From NCBI GenBank assembly GCA_009602735.1, contig WELA01003378.1:141301-205300 (forward strand): a DNA stretch of 64,000 nucleotides, written 5' to 3'. Of this stretch, positions 23,753 through 35,473 are shown piece after piece. This DNA comes from Mesotaenium endlicherianum (Eukaryota; Streptophyta; Zygnematophyceae; Zygnematales; Mesotaeniaceae). The notes beneath the pieces are model-generated. The model was not told where the DNA came from. It saw nothing but the letters and a program-made list of their open reading frames with translations, and searched no databases. A program made the translations under genes and the position numbers. How positions within the stretch are numbered: position 1 is the stretch's first letter; every line of letters starts with the position of its first letter.

Positions 23753-25521
23753 TGTGTTTAGCTGCCGCGCCTACACATGGCACATGCTTTAACACCTCTT
23801 TCTGAAACTTAACTATGACTTAGGGTAGACCTCATACTAGGCCTCTCACATCATGTAGGACTCCTAGTGGAAATATTACCCAATCTCTCCTAAGTAGGCA
23901 AAAAGTAGCCAAACCCTGCCCACTTTTACTCGTATGCTCGCCTACCCGTAAGATCCTCAAACATGGACACAATTGAGTGTCTTCCACGCTCTTGCTCTCA
24001 AACTTCTTTCCACATCACATCTCTTAGTTATAACTAAACTCTTAGGACTGGCTTGACCTTGCTTACAAGCACTACAAATAACTACAACACTCCCTCCCCT
24101 CATCATGAAGGTAAGGCGCTTACCACTTAAATGTCAAAGTCCAGATTTTACGCCTCCGTCTTGCTTGCTTGTATAGGGGCTGATTTGCCTTGCTTCATGT
24201 CTAGGTCCTTGTCATATATCACCCTCTTGGACAGGATATGTCAGCCATATAAGTCTTGGTCTCCTCCTCATAGATTTGTATCCATAAACTCGTAGTCTCT
24301 AACAAGCGGTCATAGTCTTTCACAAGGCATAAGCGCGTAGTCTTGCTCTTGGTGCACCAATCTCCATTATAGTCTTCATCTTGGCTAGGTGCTCACTCCC
24401 ACATACTCCTGGCTTTCCTCGAAGGTAAGCCTTCAAACCAAGTTCCAAGAAACTCACTTGGAACACCTCCAAGAACTCCATAACTTGGGCATATGCACAT
24501 ACTCTTAGTGCTTGCACCTTATTTTTGTGCTCGCATACACTTCGTCTTGCAAGCGGGCTTGTCTTCAGCTTACTTTTTTAGAGCTCCTCCACTTGAGCAG
24601 TTGGATTCTACTCTATATATGAGCAAGGGGATCATACACCTCTACTTGCTCCACCGGCGATGCGCACTTTGCCAAGGTTGTTAAGAGGCACGCTTTCTCC
24701 ATGTGATGACCAGGCCAAGGTCACCTAAACAAGCGCTTCTCCTTCACCTTCACCTTCCGCCGTCGCTTCTTCGCTAGCGGGCTGAAAATAGCTACTTGTG
24801 GTCTTATCTACCTCCACCTATTTCACTATTTTCACTTGACCATACTCCTCCTTGGTCTTCACTTGACCCGTGCACTGAAGCACTAAAGGATAGGCTACTT
24901 TCTCTTTGTGCAACTCCTTCCACATGCTTAGCTTCTTGAGTGCACTCTAGCCTTGGTCGCCCCAACGGCACTTCTTACTACTAAACCCAACTTGCCTTGG
25001 TGCTCTACTTTTACATGAAGAGCTTCCATTGGTGCACCAAAAATTTGCCCCTAAACTAATGCCATCACACTAATATTGGCACACGCACTTCAAGTGGGAG
25101 ACATCTCTTGCACTAGCCCTCTTGCTCCAACTTCATACCTTGCTTATTCTTCCACATCGTAGGCTTGTCTTCATCATAACTCTCATCTTCAAGTACTCCA
25201 TAGTTGTCTCCTCCATATTAAAGAAAAATCTGAACTTGAAAGGCTCCATCTCCAACTATCTTGCTTGAAGGAGAATCTGGATTACTTCTTCTTGCTCCAA
25301 GTCTTCTCCACGGCGCTTCTCTTCACTTGAGACTTCTTCAATCTCCACAAAGTACCAAGGTCCATCATGGCTGGCCAATAATATCTAGTGGCTATATAGG
25401 AGTGATGCAAAACAACCCAAATCTGGCCACATACTTGGCCAGCTTGGTGCAACACCCCTGTGCACCCTCTCTTGAGCTTCTCATGAGCTCCTCTTGAGCT
25501 TGTGAGTGCTATGCCCGCCAA
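23753..25521 (-). mobile_element. Gypsy-like remnant E1, 3' portion, heavily decayed
   Basis: A polypurine-like tract lies on the minus strand just before 24089 (AGGGGAGGGAG), followed by a candidate LTR (24089-23753) beginning TGTTGTAGTT. Upstream on the same strand a short translation (about 25521-25282) ends with TRYYWPAMMDL, the pattern that closes the integrase zinc-binding domain in Gypsy elements. Between them only fragments are open. No intact gene. LTR limits are tentative. Confidence 0.4.
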
Positions 25522-25539
25522 AGCTCTGTAACAATTCTA

Positions 25540-26794
25540 ACTTTCGAGGGAGCGTCTGCCAGCGGTCACCCTGTCGAGTTGCTCTTGTCTGCTACTAGCG
25601 AATGCCTGAGCGGGACGCGCACAGCTGGCAGGGGCGTAGAGTGCCCCGCACGCGTCGTAGTCAGTGCTGACATCGCGAGCGTGTAGGCGGGCGATCTCGG
25701 CTTCGGCCGCTATCAGCACGTTGTTGGGAGCGTCGTAGCTGGTCCTCGCCGGGCGTCATCACGGCGCTAGTTGTGGCCGTGGCTGCCGTCATCGCCGGAC
25801 GTTCGCCAGCGCGAGGGTTATGCATGCCTCGCTGGCCCGCTGCGGCGGACGATGCGTCTCGAGCGTGCCCGTTCTTGAGGTCGCGCTTCTTCTGCAGGCA
25901 GACCACCTGCAAGTGGCCGACTTTGCCACAATAGGTGCAATTGCCGAGCTTGCTGTTATGCGCGAGGGTGCTGTCACGGCGAGAGTGGCCCATCTTCTTG
26001 CAAGACCAGCAGGGCTCGCTCGTCGTGGCGGCCATGGACAAGCGGCCGCGCGGAGCTCCGCGCTGCTGAGTCTGCTGGAGCAGCTGCGAGCGCTGAGGCT
26101 GCGGCTGCTGGAGTTGGCGGGCAGGGCCTGGGTGCATCGTAGAAGATGGCAGTACCGCGGCCTCTTGGCGTACGCCCGTAGATGCAAGGCCCACACGGTC
26201 CCTATTGTTGCCCCGTGCGGCGGCCAGGCTCTGCTTCTTAACTGAGAGGTAAGCGTCCTCCAGTGAGTGTTCGAAACCCTTGCAATCGATGAGGGGGGCA
26301 ATAGCTCTCTCCCTCAGACGCCGCTACACAGCACGCAAGAAGACCTCCGTTGCCTCTCGGTCAGTGACCGTGCCCACGTCTCGGCGTAGGTGGGTCAGAC
26401 GTCGGTACATCATGCGAATCGTCTCGTTCTTGCAGCGGAAGATGTGGTGCAGCTCGAACACCTTCTCCTCAATGGCGGACTGGAACTCTTGCCTGAGGAC
26501 ATCTCAGAAGGCCTGAGTTGGGTCAGCTAGAGGGGTCTGAACGTCCCCCACAAGCTCCGTGCGCGTGAGGATCTTGGCTGCCTTCTCACGGTAGGTGTCG
26601 CGAGCCTCGTAGAGAAGGTAACGCATGAGCGTGCCAAACATCTGGCGCTTAGTGAGCGCGGGCGTCTTGAGCTTAGCGTTCTTGAAGTCAGGCTTGAACT
26701 CAGAGATAGTGTTGTCCAAATCATAGGTGCCTGGCCTGCCGCTGAAGCGGAAGAGGGAGGCCCTGTCTACCTTCGCATCCTGGTCACCTGCCAT
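25540..26794 (-). pseudogene. Gag of Gypsy-like element E2, frameshifted
   Basis: The start at 26794 gives MAGDQDAKVDRASLFRFSGR and then a capsid-like helical region (FKNAKLKTPALTKRQMFGTL). It continues past stops into MMYRRLTHLRRDVGTVTDRE and an Ala/Gln-rich segment. Two zinc-knuckle boxes follow near 26090-25900: a partial one, CWSCKKMGHSRRD, and a complete CCHC, CTYCGKVGHLQVVC. Base composition is more GC-rich than the surroundings. No protease or RT follows; sequence changes at about 25527. Function inferred: RNA-packaging Gag of a retrotransposon. Confidence 0.65.
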
Positions 26795-28195
26795 GGAGTA
26801 CGAGGGATCGTAGTGAGTCCACTAAAGAGGTGGCTTATAAACGGCCGTAGGCTGAGGGGACAATGGTTGCTCCTCCTTAGGAGGATTAGTGACAGTACTG
26901 AGGTCTCAGTCTGAGTCCTTGCCACTAACCCCTTCATAGTAAGGCTGATAAGATAGCCCACTACGGGTAAGCATACGCTAAAGACTCTAATTACTTGCAG
27001 GTAAAGAGAGATATTCTTAAAAGTAGGGAACGTGTACTCTCCAGAGTGAGCACCTCGAGATTGTAATCTGGTAGGAAAACAACTAATGAAGTCTGGCCCA
27101 AAAGATCACTGGAAGCAAATCATGATCTTCAAGAGTAGTCCTATGGCAGGGTTTAAGCTGTGACTTTGCTCACCACTTGTGAACTTCTTCAAGTGACTGG
27201 AAGCCAGGAGGGCTTGCTCTTCACAAGAGAGAGACTAAGTGGTCCTGAAAACACAAGAGGTAAAATGTAAGCTTTACCTGTGGCTTACAGCTGGCATAAT
27301 TGACTTCTGAAAAGATGTTCATCTAGGGGCATCAACTGCTACATACTCTCTGCAAAACCGGCGCTGAAGACAAGGGATTCAATGCACACAGTCATGCAAG
27401 GAGGCTCTCCTAGGTTCACGAAAGTGGAGGCAAGGCAAGTGCTAGCTCTCCTATTGGCTAAGCACAACATACACCAATCAAATATAGTGCAAGGAAGAGG
27501 ATGCATGGCTCTCATTGGCGGAGCTTACCTCGACCAAAGCTACCTAGATAACGCCTCAAAAGTAGATCTGAAACGTCAGGAACCTTCCTCTAGGAATGAG
27601 CGATGCAATCACCCAGTTATAGCTCAAATGGGGCTCATATACCATGCTAATACATGCTAATTGTACTTCATCAAGCTTGCGGATTTGTATGCTAACGTGT
27701 AGAGGTCCTTGGAGTCGCGAAGAGCCAACAATGTGACCTTTGCGCACATTGAGGCACAAAGTGGCCCCTGGTAAAACTCCGCTAGGGGCCGGTAGGTGGC
27801 GCGGACTACATCGCGAAACATCTCGCTCGATACTTGACCAAATGGCACGGAACCGGTGCCGTTCGGAAGGTGACTCGACGCGCTACACTTTAGTGATTTG
27901 GAACGCTAGCAAAGGTCAACATATGAATGCGTAAAGCAAGGTCAAAGTTGGCCTTCCTAGGTCGATGGTCGACACACATGTGGCTCGGCTTGGGCGACGG
28001 TCCCAACCTATGAGTCAAGACAGTCAATATTCGACCTGAGATGTGAAGTATCTTAGCAAATATCTTCACCAGTTTTCCCTTGCCTTTTCCCATGGATACT
28101 TCCAAGCAGATGGTCCTCTTGGGCTTATCTGATCGAGAGGAGTGAGACCTCGCTGACTTTCTGCTACTTAGTTATGTCCATTCGCCAATAAAACA
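26795..28195 (-). other. Leader, candidate primer site and LTR of E2
   Basis: No coding sequence is supported. On the minus strand TGGTATATGAGCCCC (27640-27626) looks like a diverged Met-tRNA primer site. The segment 27641-28195 on its far side would then be the 5' LTR, with TG at 28195 and CA at 27641. No second copy of this LTR is in the window, so the limits cannot be confirmed. An 830-bp untranslated leader would separate primer site and gag. Confidence 0.3.
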
Positions 28196-28205
28196 CTGGC
28201 GTTTC

Positions 28206-28706
28206 TGTAGTAATATGAGTTAGAATATATTAGTTTGTTTGTACTGTAATGTTGTTGAATATTTTTGGTGTAGTATTGTGTGGATTCAAGTGTGAACAGA
28301 TACTCTAGTGACTTGGTTCATGTCCTTTGAACCTTCAAGGCATTTTCGAAGTTAGAGGAAGGACCTAGAAGAATCCCATGGGGAAAAAGTCAAATATACC
28401 ATTTTTACGTCGAAAGGACATGTGTACATTATTCTTGAAAGAGGTGGCAAGTTCTGGGATGTGTTGGGTGCCAACACATCAACATGTACCTTCCTAAAAA
28501 TTACTTACGTAGCAAGTACAAAAACAAGAGCTAGAATATAGAAAGGCATTCGAGAATCAGTCTTGTGCTTGCCAAATTTAGAAATGTATTCAGTTTCAAG
28601 AAGCCATCTCTCTTTCAAGAAGCTACCACTTGTGTTTAAAGATCCTTGTCTTGAATTGATAAAGTATTTCATTTCACTAAGTACTTTATCTATCTGTTTC
28701 ACTACT
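28206..28706 (+). repeat. Family B 5' LTR
   Basis: About 500 bp, from TGTAGTAATATGAG to CTGTTTCACTAC. Other copies show that the ends are TGTAGTGA...TCACTACA inverted repeats. It is related to the LTRs at 34285-34797 and 50025-51250 and the partial one at 42927-43193. Confidence 0.85.
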
Positions 28707-28707
28707 G

Positions 28708-28719
28708 TGGTATCGGAGC
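28708..28719 (+). promoter_or_regulatory. Family B primer-binding site
   Basis: TGGTATCGGAGC directly after the LTR, followed by TAGGCACTTTGGTAGCACAAG, a leader also found after the LTR at 34797. Confidence 0.8.
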
Positions 28720-28812
28720 TAGGCACTTTGGTAGCACAAGAAGATGGCCGATCCTCATTAATAAGCTATTGAAGAAAGCACTTCATCTTCAAGAGACCCT
28801 CCTCTAACGCTG

Positions 28813-29985
28813 ATGAGAGAGCCCACAAAAGAAAATCGGCAACAACAAGGAGCACCACAAGAAGGAGCAACATCAGATTTCGTGGCAGCCCCTCTGGCAA
28901 AGTCGACCCCACCACAAGGAGTTCCTGCAAATGAGTGGGCAGCCTTCCTAATTACTATCCACAACCAAGTGGGCTTGGCCACCTATGAAGCAACCGTACA
29001 AGCGTCAAGAGAACCTATGGCTGCCATGGCTGCCTCTATTGCAAGCAACACTCCAAATCCAGCCACGGCTCAAGCGCCTCCACAAGAGCCTACGAGAGTA
29101 AGAAAACTCATCAAGCCCGGCAAACCCGACACTTTCAACCCCGAAAAAGGAGCAACCTGAACGTATGGCTCTACCAAGTGGAGACGTATCTTGCATTCCT
29201 TGAAGTACTCGAGGAAGACTACGTTCCCTTTGCCGTTACCTTACTTGGAGGAGCAGCAACATCATGGTGGCGTAACTATCGAGCGGGTTGTATATCAAGC
29301 TACGGCGCACCCCGTGCCCGGCCAAGAGCCCCCACCATCGTATGCAAGATGGGCAGATTTCCGTGAGGCCCTGACGAAGCAATTCATGCCCATCAATGCG
29401 GAGAAGATTGCCCAAATAAAGCTCCCCCACCTCAAGCAAACGACGTCCGTTCAAGAGAATACATCCAGACTTCATGCCCTCACTCTTGAGATCCCCAACA
29501 TGTCTCTCGAGGAGAAGATTATTTGCCTCAAGCCCAAGGTGGCAAAGGAAGTGGAAGTACGCGACTTGACGGACTTCTCAAAGATCATTGAAGTAGCCCA
29601 AAAGGTGGATACCTTGGACTTCAAGCATTCATTGCCTTTATCTTCATGGGCACCAACGACGCGGGTGTGCGTAGCCCCTTCCACATCTGAATCTGGACCC
29701 ACACCCATGAAGATTGGATTCATTAAAAGAGACCCCGCGGCTGCCCGGAAGAGTGGAAGACCCTCCAATGACACTTATGATGCAAGAAACCAGAAAGGAG
29801 TGAAAGCAAGACTCTCCCCGGCTAAAAATGAAGCTCTCATGATGGCTGGACTGTGCTTTATTGTAAGGAGAAGGGTCATCTTGCACTCTCGTGTCCCAAA
29901 AAGTTGTCGAAGAACGGACAGCGCCGATAGGCCAGGAGCCTACCACCGCAAGACTCACTTCTCGAGAAGACAACAAGCCAAGTGA
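28813..29985 (+). pseudogene. Family B gag with frameshifts
   Basis: The start MREPTKENRQQQGAPQEG leads to a Pro/Ala-rich region and KPGKPDTFNPEKGA, then a frameshift at about 29150. The next frame holds the capsid core VETYLAFLEVLEEDYVPFAV and ATSWWRNY. After another shift come RWADFREALTKQFMPINAEK and LKQTTSVQENTSRLHALTLE, a typical Gag pattern. Near 29855 a zinc knuckle is readable as YCKEKGHLALSC with its first Cys lost to a one-base insertion. Three small indels are the only obvious damage. Gag would assemble the particle and bind element RNA. Confidence 0.8.
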
Positions 29986-30241
29986 GGTGGAGACCCCCGT
30001 TAAAGACAACATTCCAGCCCCAATGAGTTTAGGAGGTTACCTTGGAGGAGAGAAGGTCCACATCTTGGTGGATAGCGGAGCTCAAGACAACTTCATCGCT
30101 GCAAATTCTGCTACCAAGCACGGTGTCACTATGCGAACTCTTGACCACGACGAGGATTATGATGCCCGACGGATTCTCCTAAACTACCCCTTCCAAGAAG
30201 ACGTACCCCTTGGCACTCTCTATCAAGTCCTTCAAGGATAG
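29891..30241 (+). pseudogene. Family B aspartic protease segment
   Basis: The frame contains HILVDSGAQDNFIAANSATK (DSGA active site) and then runs out of frame at about 30200, where the pol frame starting at 30210 takes over with [11 protein letters not shown], the second protease signature. A single shift therefore separates the two halves of the protease. Programmed frameshifting is possible, but simple decay is more likely because the break falls within the domain. Confidence 0.75.
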
Positions 30242-33200
30242 AGTAGTGTTCTCCCCCATGCAATTGGGCAAGTACGACGTCATCCTAGGGACGCCTTGGT
30301 TGACCAAGCACAACTCCCAAGTTGGTTGGAGGACCGGTACTATCAAGATCAAGAATGACATCACTTCAAGAATCTGTATTTTGCGCGCAATCCAGAATAT
30401 CCAGACCCAAGACATCCAGAAGCCGGCACACGAGATACTATTGTCCGCCCTCCAACTCAAGAGACTTGTGAGGAAGGGACACGAGCTTCTTTTGGCCTTG
30501 ATCACGCCAAAAGACATCAAGAAAGACATCGAGAGTCAAGAAGGCAGCCCAGTTCCCAAGGAGATACAAGAAGTCTTAGAGGACTACAAAAAAGTGTTCT
30601 CCCCGGAATTGCTCAAGAGCTTACCCCCCAAGAGATTCGTAGACCACAAGATAGAGTTGGAGCCCGGAAGCAAGCCCATCTCTCGGCCTACGTTCAAAAT
30701 GTCATACACGGAGCTAGACGAAGTCAAGAAGCAAATCAAGGAGCTACTGGAGCATGGCTTCATTCGACCTAGCAAGTCGCCATTTGGAGCCCCGGTGCTA
30801 TTTGTCAAGAAGAAAGATGGTACCTTGAGGATGTGTGTGGACTATCGCGCCCTCAACAAGATCACCATCAAGAATCGATACCCGCTGCCGCGCATGGATG
30901 AGCTCATGGACCGGCTGGTTGGAGCCAAGTACTTCACGAAGATTGACTTACGGAGCGGCTACCACCAGATTCGCATCGCAGAACCGGACATAGAGAAGAC
31001 GGCATTCAGGACAAGATATGGACATTTTGAGTTCATGGTCCTGCCATTTGGACTCACCAACGCGCCAGCAACTTTCATGACTATGATGAACACCATATTT
31101 CAGCCCATGTTGGACAGATTTGTGGTGGTATTCATCGATGACATCCTTATCTACAGCAAGACCCTTGAAGAGCATGCGAGACACTTGAAAGAAGTCCTTG
31201 AAGTATTGAAGCAAAACAAGCTATTTGCGAAGGAGTCAAAGTGCGAGTTTGCCAAACAAGAAGTGGAGTTCCTAGGTCTCCACGTGACTGCTGATGGCAT
31301 CAAGATGGACCCCAAGAAGACCACGGTGGTGGAGGAATGGCCAACCCCCACGACCAAGAAAGAACTCCAGTCATTCTTGGGATTTGCCAATTGGTACAGA
31401 AAATTCATCCAAGGCTTCTCGCACATAGCAGCCCCCCTGACAGATCTACTCAAGAAGGACAGGCTATATACATGGACCGAGAAAGAGGAAGAGGCATTTC
31501 AAGAGTTAAAGCGAAGATTGACCACATCCCCGGTGCTCACACTCCCAAGTCCAAACCCAGATTGGCCCTTCCACGTCATCACCGATGCATCTTCCTATGC
31601 AATAGGAGCAATCCTGCTTCAAGACCAAGGCAAGGGACTGCAGCCCATCGCCTACGAGTCAAGGAAGCTAAATCCAGCCGAGCAAAATTATACAACCACG
31701 GAGCGAGAGGCATTGGCGATTGTACATGCCTTGAAGGTTTGGCGCTGCTACGTTGAAGGACGCAAAGTACTGGTCACCACGGACCACGAGGCGTTAAAGC
31801 ACCTCCAAACGCAGCCGTATCTCTCAAGGAGACAAGCAAGATGGAGCGGATACTTGCAACAATACAACATCACGATTCAGTACCAGCCCGGCAAGACAAA
31901 CCCGGCTGACCCCCTCTCAAGACTGCAATTAAATGCAGTGATGGTATCCCTGAAGACAGATCTGGAAGCTCGATTTTCAGCCGCCTATGAAAGAGACCCT
32001 TACTACAAGAACGGAGAAGCAGCCTTGGACCCATGCAAGAAGCAAGAAGGCAATTATTGGGTGAGGCAAGATACGGGCCAGAGATGTGTTCCTAATGACA
32101 TAGACCTCCGGCTCTTGCTTCTACGAGAAGCACACGACAACCCTCTTGGAGGACACTTTGGAATCCTAAGGACCACGGGCGTTCTAGCTAGGACTTATTG
32201 TTGGCCAGGCATGTCTAAGCAAGTCAAGGAGTACTGCAGGAGCTGTGACACATGCCAAAGAATCAAGCCATCATCGCAAAAGGCGGGAGGACTCCTCCAA
32301 CCACTACCAATCCCCGAAAGACAATGGACGGACATCTCAATGGACCTTATCGTGGACTTGCCCGTGACACCTCGAGGCCATAATGCAATACTCACGGTGG
32401 TGGACAGACTTACCAAGATGGCTCATTTTATTCCCACGACGACTAAGGCTACAGCACCACAACTTGCAAGACTCATCTTTGACAACATCTTCCGACTCCA
32501 TGGACTACCATCAAGAATTGTGTCAGATAGAGATCCAAGATTCACAAGCCATTTCTGGAAAAATCTCTTCAAGAACTTGGGTACATCGCTGGATATGTCT
32601 ACTGCCTACCACCCACAATCAGATGGGCAAACCGAGCGTATGAATCGTACCCTAAAGACCTCTCTAAAGGCCTACGTGTCTACCCTCGAGCAAGACTGGG
32701 ACATGTACTTGACCCCCCTCGAGTTTGCCTACAACAACACTACGCAGGCCTCTACCCAAGAGTCCCCATTCTTCCTCAACTATGGCTTCCATCCGACCAC
32801 GCCACTGAGCTTCACGGCTGGCCATGATGAAGTACCTGCAGCCACAGATTTTATGGAGACATTAGAAGCAGCCCTTACAGCAGCGAAGAAAGCTCTACAA
32901 CACGCGCAAGATGCTCAAGCAAGAGTGGCGAACAGATCCAGAAGAGAAATTACGTACAGAGTGGGTGACAACGTGTTACTATCATCCAAGAACATTTCCC
33001 TGAACAACAGGCCTGCCGGCAGCAAGTTCTCTCCCAAGTATTTGGGACCCTTCAAGATTATCCAGCAAGTCAACCTCGTTGCTTTCCAGCTAGAATTTCC
33101 CCAGACTATGCACATCGACCCCGTATTCCACGCTTCCCTCTTCAAGCCATATGTGCAACCCGGCAACAAGTTCTCAGGACGTGTGACAACTCCACCAGCC

Positions 33201-33500
33201 CCAACAATAGTGGATGATCATTTGGAGTACAAAGTGGAAGACATAGTGACTATGAGAAATTTCAGGAGACAGCAGCAATACTTGATCAAGTGGAAAGGAT
33301 ATGTAGATTCGGAGAATAGTTGGGTGGCGGCGCACTACCTTGACAAAGTTCAGAGAAAGTCGAAGCGCTTCCATGCCGCCAACCCCCATCTTGGACCAGC
33401 CCCAAGTCTCTTTACTAAAAGCCCAAAGACTTCAGGGAGGCAGCCAGCCACCATCAAGAAGCAGCAGAAGACCCCTTGGAGGCAGCCTGCAAGAACATGA
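30210..33500 (+). CDS. Family B pol: RT, RNase H, integrase, chromodomain
   Basis: An uninterrupted 1096-aa frame. It starts inside the protease (VILGTPWL, residues 25-32); the true N-terminus lies upstream in another frame. RT (about 150-330) has [20 protein letters not shown] and the catalytic FIDD at 308-311. RNase H (about 455-570) has Asp at 459 (ITDASS), Glu near 500 and Asp near 525. Integrase has an HHCC zinc domain (H642, H649, C678, C681) and the D,D,E triad at about D712 (MDLIVDLP), D773 (SDRDPRFTS) and E809 (QTERMNR). A C-terminal chromodomain (about 1007-1050) has YLIKWKGY and an ENSW box. All catalytic residues are present, so this pol could be functional apart from its 5' shift. 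Chromodomains target integration to heterochromatin in other chromoviruses (family knowledge). Confidence 0.93.
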   Translation: MALSIKSFKDRVVFSPMQLGKYDVILGTPWLTKHNSQVGWRTGTIKIKNDITSRICILRAIQNIQTQDIQKPAHEILLSALQLKRLVRKGHELLLALITPKDIKKDIESQEGSPVPKEIQEVLEDYKKVFSPELLKSLPPKRFVDHKIELEPGSKPISRPTFKMSYTELDEVKKQIKELLEHGFIRPSKSPFGAPVLFVKKKDGTLRMCVDYRALNKITIKNRYPLPRMDELMDRLVGAKYFTKIDLRSGYHQIRIAEPDIEKTAFRTRYGHFEFMVLPFGLTNAPATFMTMMNTIFQPMLDRFVVVFIDDILIYSKTLEEHARHLKEVLEVLKQNKLFAKESKCEFAKQEVEFLGLHVTADGIKMDPKKTTVVEEWPTPTTKKELQSFLGFANWYRKFIQGFSHIAAPLTDLLKKDRLYTWTEKEEEAFQELKRRLTTSPVLTLPSPNPDWPFHVITDASSYAIGAILLQDQGKGLQPIAYESRKLNPAEQNYTTTEREALAIVHALKVWRCYVEGRKVLVTTDHEALKHLQTQPYLSRRQARWSGYLQQYNITIQYQPGKTNPADPLSRLQLNAVMVSLKTDLEARFSAAYERDPYYKNGEAALDPCKKQEGNYWVRQDTGQRCVPNDIDLRLLLLREAHDNPLGGHFGILRTTGVLARTYCWPGMSKQVKEYCRSCDTCQRIKPSSQKAGGLLQPLPIPERQWTDISMDLIVDLPVTPRGHNAILTVVDRLTKMAHFIPTTTKATAPQLARLIFDNIFRLHGLPSRIVSDRDPRFTSHFWKNLFKNLGTSLDMSTAYHPQSDGQTERMNRTLKTSLKAYVSTLEQDWDMYLTPLEFAYNNTTQASTQESPFFLNYGFHPTTPLSFTAGHDEVPAATDFMETLEAALTAAKKALQHAQDAQARVANRSRREITYRVGDNVLLSSKNISLNNRPAGSKFSPKYLGPFKIIQQVNLVAFQLEFPQTMHIDPVFHASLFKPYVQPGNKFSGRVTTPPAPTIVDDHLEYKVEDIVTMRNFRRQQQYLIKWKGYVDSENSWVAAHYLDKVQRKSKRFHAANPHLGPAPSLFTKSPKTSGRQPATIKKQQKTPWRQPART

Positions 33501-34284
33501 AAGAGGAAAAATTGACATTAGACACTCTTCTCTTCTCGCAGTTTCTAGACAGAAAACTAAAACTGCTACTGGTGATAGGTCTCTGCATAATAAATTCTGA
33601 AAATTTACCTGGCTTTAGTCCATAAGTAGCTGGTCATTTAGAGTCCAAGTTTACTCAATTTGGAGCACTGTTGAGGGAGATATGATGCTTTAAGTAGGAG
33701 GGGGTCAAGCTGCTGGCATTGTTAGGGCAGAATATGCCTTCTGACATTGTGCCCTCCCCTGAACTTGGAATGCTCTGAAACTCAAGACTCTGGTAGAACA
33801 TCTTACAGCGCCCATTTTGAGACTTACTTTGCAGAATTTGAAGAAGCATAGAAGGACTTATGATTTTCAGAAGTTTCTGCACAGATTTGGAGGAGTGCCT
33901 ACTCTCTCAGCTCTCAACGACACTCCAGAAATTAGAATGCTCTCAAATTTAGTGACCCGGTAGAGTTCTCCGACGCAATCCGGCTGGCGTTTGAATTTTT
34001 AGATTTGGAGCAATTCTGTGGACGCTATGAATTTTTGAGTTCGTGGCAGATTCTGGGCCAATTTGTACAATTTTCTTTATCATTAAGGAGTAGGCTAACC
34101 AATAAGGTCACACCACCTACGACCTTGCCTAGTCTACCTTACATGTGTAGCACCTGACTTGGCGCCTTTGACTAGTCCTCTTCACATGTGTGGCATCTGA
34201 CTTGAAACTGTTGACTAGTTTGCTCCACATGTGTAAGACCTGACTTGACGCGCCGAGACGTCGCTTTTTCTATCGGGGGGGTGA
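33501..34284 (+). other. Family B 3' noncoding region with tandem repeats and polypurine tract
   Basis: No ORF of note. Three imperfect tandem units of about 45 bp lie at roughly 34140-34255, each with ACATGTGT followed by CTGACTTG and a TTGACTAG-like block. A G-rich tract (ATCGGGGGGG) immediately precedes the LTR. The last part of this region recurs at 49936-50024. Confidence 0.6.
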
Positions 34285-34797
34285 TGTAGTGATTTGAGTT
34301 ATTATATATTAGTTTGCATATATTTTAATGTTTTCAAATATACTTGGAGTAGTATTGTGTGGAGTCAAGTGTGAATAGATACTCTAGTAACTTGGTTCAT
34401 GTCCTTTGAACCTTCTAAGGCATTTTCGAAGTTAGAGGAAAGACCTAGAAGAACTCCATGTGGCAAAAGTCAAATGTGCCATTTTTAGGTCAAAAGGGCA
34501 TGTGTACATTAGTCTAGAAAGAGGTGGCAAGTTTTGGGATGTGTTGAGTGCCAACACATCAACATACACTTTCCTAGAAAGTACTTATGTAGCAAGTATA
34601 TAAACAAGAGCTAGAACATAGAAAGACATTCCAGAATCACTCTTGTACTTGCCAAAATCCAGAAATATATTAACTTTCAAGAAGCCATCTCTCTTTCAAG
34701 AAGCTACCACTTGTGTTCAAAGATCCTTGTCTTGAATAGATAAAATATTCTATTTCACTAAGTACTTTATCTATCTGTTTCTCTACAGTGGTATAGG
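34285..34797 (+). repeat. Family B LTR shared by B1 and B2
   Basis: 513 bp from TGTAGTGATTTGAG to TTTCTCTACA. It is preceded by the B1 polypurine tract and followed by a slightly mutated primer site, GTGGTATAGGAGC, so it serves as the 3' LTR of B1 and the 5' LTR of B2. Confidence 0.85.
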
Positions 34798-35473
34798 AGC
34801 TAGGCACTTTGGTAGCACAAGATTCATCCAGAGCTTCTTGCACATTGCAGCTCCCCTCACGGGTCTACTCAAAAAAGACAAGCCTGAAGCAAAGATTGAC
34901 GACATTCCCGGTGCTCACACTCCCAAGTCCAAATCCAGATTGGCCCTTCCACGTCATCACCGATGCATCTTCCTATGCAATAGGAGCAATCTTGCTCCAA
35001 GACCAAGGCAAGGGACTGCAGCCCGTTGCTTACGAGTCAACAAAGCTAAATCCAGCCGAGCAAAATGATACAACCACGGAGCGAGAGGCGTTGGCGATTA
35101 TACATGCCTTGAAGGTTTGGCGCTGCTATGTTGAAGGACGCAAGGTGCTAGTCACTACGGACCTCGAGGCATTCAAGCACCACTAGACGCAGCCGTATCT
35201 CTCAGGGAGAGAAGCAAGATGGAGTGGATACCTGCAACAATACAACATTAAGATTCAGTACCAACCCGAGAAGACAAATCCAGACGATCCGCTTTCAAGA
35301 CTACAAGTGAACACGATTACAACAACCTTGCATACGGATTTGGAGGCAAGATTTTCAGCCGCCTATGCAAGAGACCCTTACTACAAGAACGGAGAAGCGG
35401 GCTTGGACCCATACAAGAAGCAAAAAGGCAATTATTGGGTGAGGCAAGACACGAGCCAGAGATGTGTTCCTAT
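34798..35473 (+). pseudogene. Family B copy B2, internally deleted (RNase H fragment)
   Basis: The primer site and leader (to GTAGCACAAG) join directly to pol sequence at about 34822: FIQSFLHIAAPLTGLLKKD, then after a shift [20 protein letters not shown] and [15 protein letters not shown]. Against B1 this removes about 2.66 kb (gag to mid RT), joined at a short AA/AG-ATTCATCC overlap. The copy stops at about 35472, within the linker before integrase, where the family C2 LTR begins. Confidence 0.85.

Larger units (their letters stand above)
28206..34797 (+). mobile_element. Family B Ty3/Gypsy chromovirus B1, nearly intact
   Basis: A 6.6 kb element: 5' LTR 28206-28706, primer site 28708-28719, gag from 28813, protease 29891-30241, a 1096-codon pol frame 30210-33500, 780 bp of 3' noncoding with short tandem repeats, polypurine tract (ATCGGGGGGGTGA, near 34272-34284) and LTR 34285-34797. 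Only a few frameshifts in gag and protease break it, so it is the youngest-looking element here. The 3' LTR is followed directly by another primer site, so it is shared with a tandem second copy. Confidence 0.9.

Noticed and set aside
25820-26245. A 141-codon plus-strand ORF
   Set aside because: It is antisense to the E2 gag zinc-knuckle region and is explained by GC-rich codon bias.
30150-30245. Programmed frameshift between protease and pol in family B
   Set aside because: The shift falls within the protease domain between its two signatures and no slippery heptamer with downstream structure is evident; a one-base indel is simpler.
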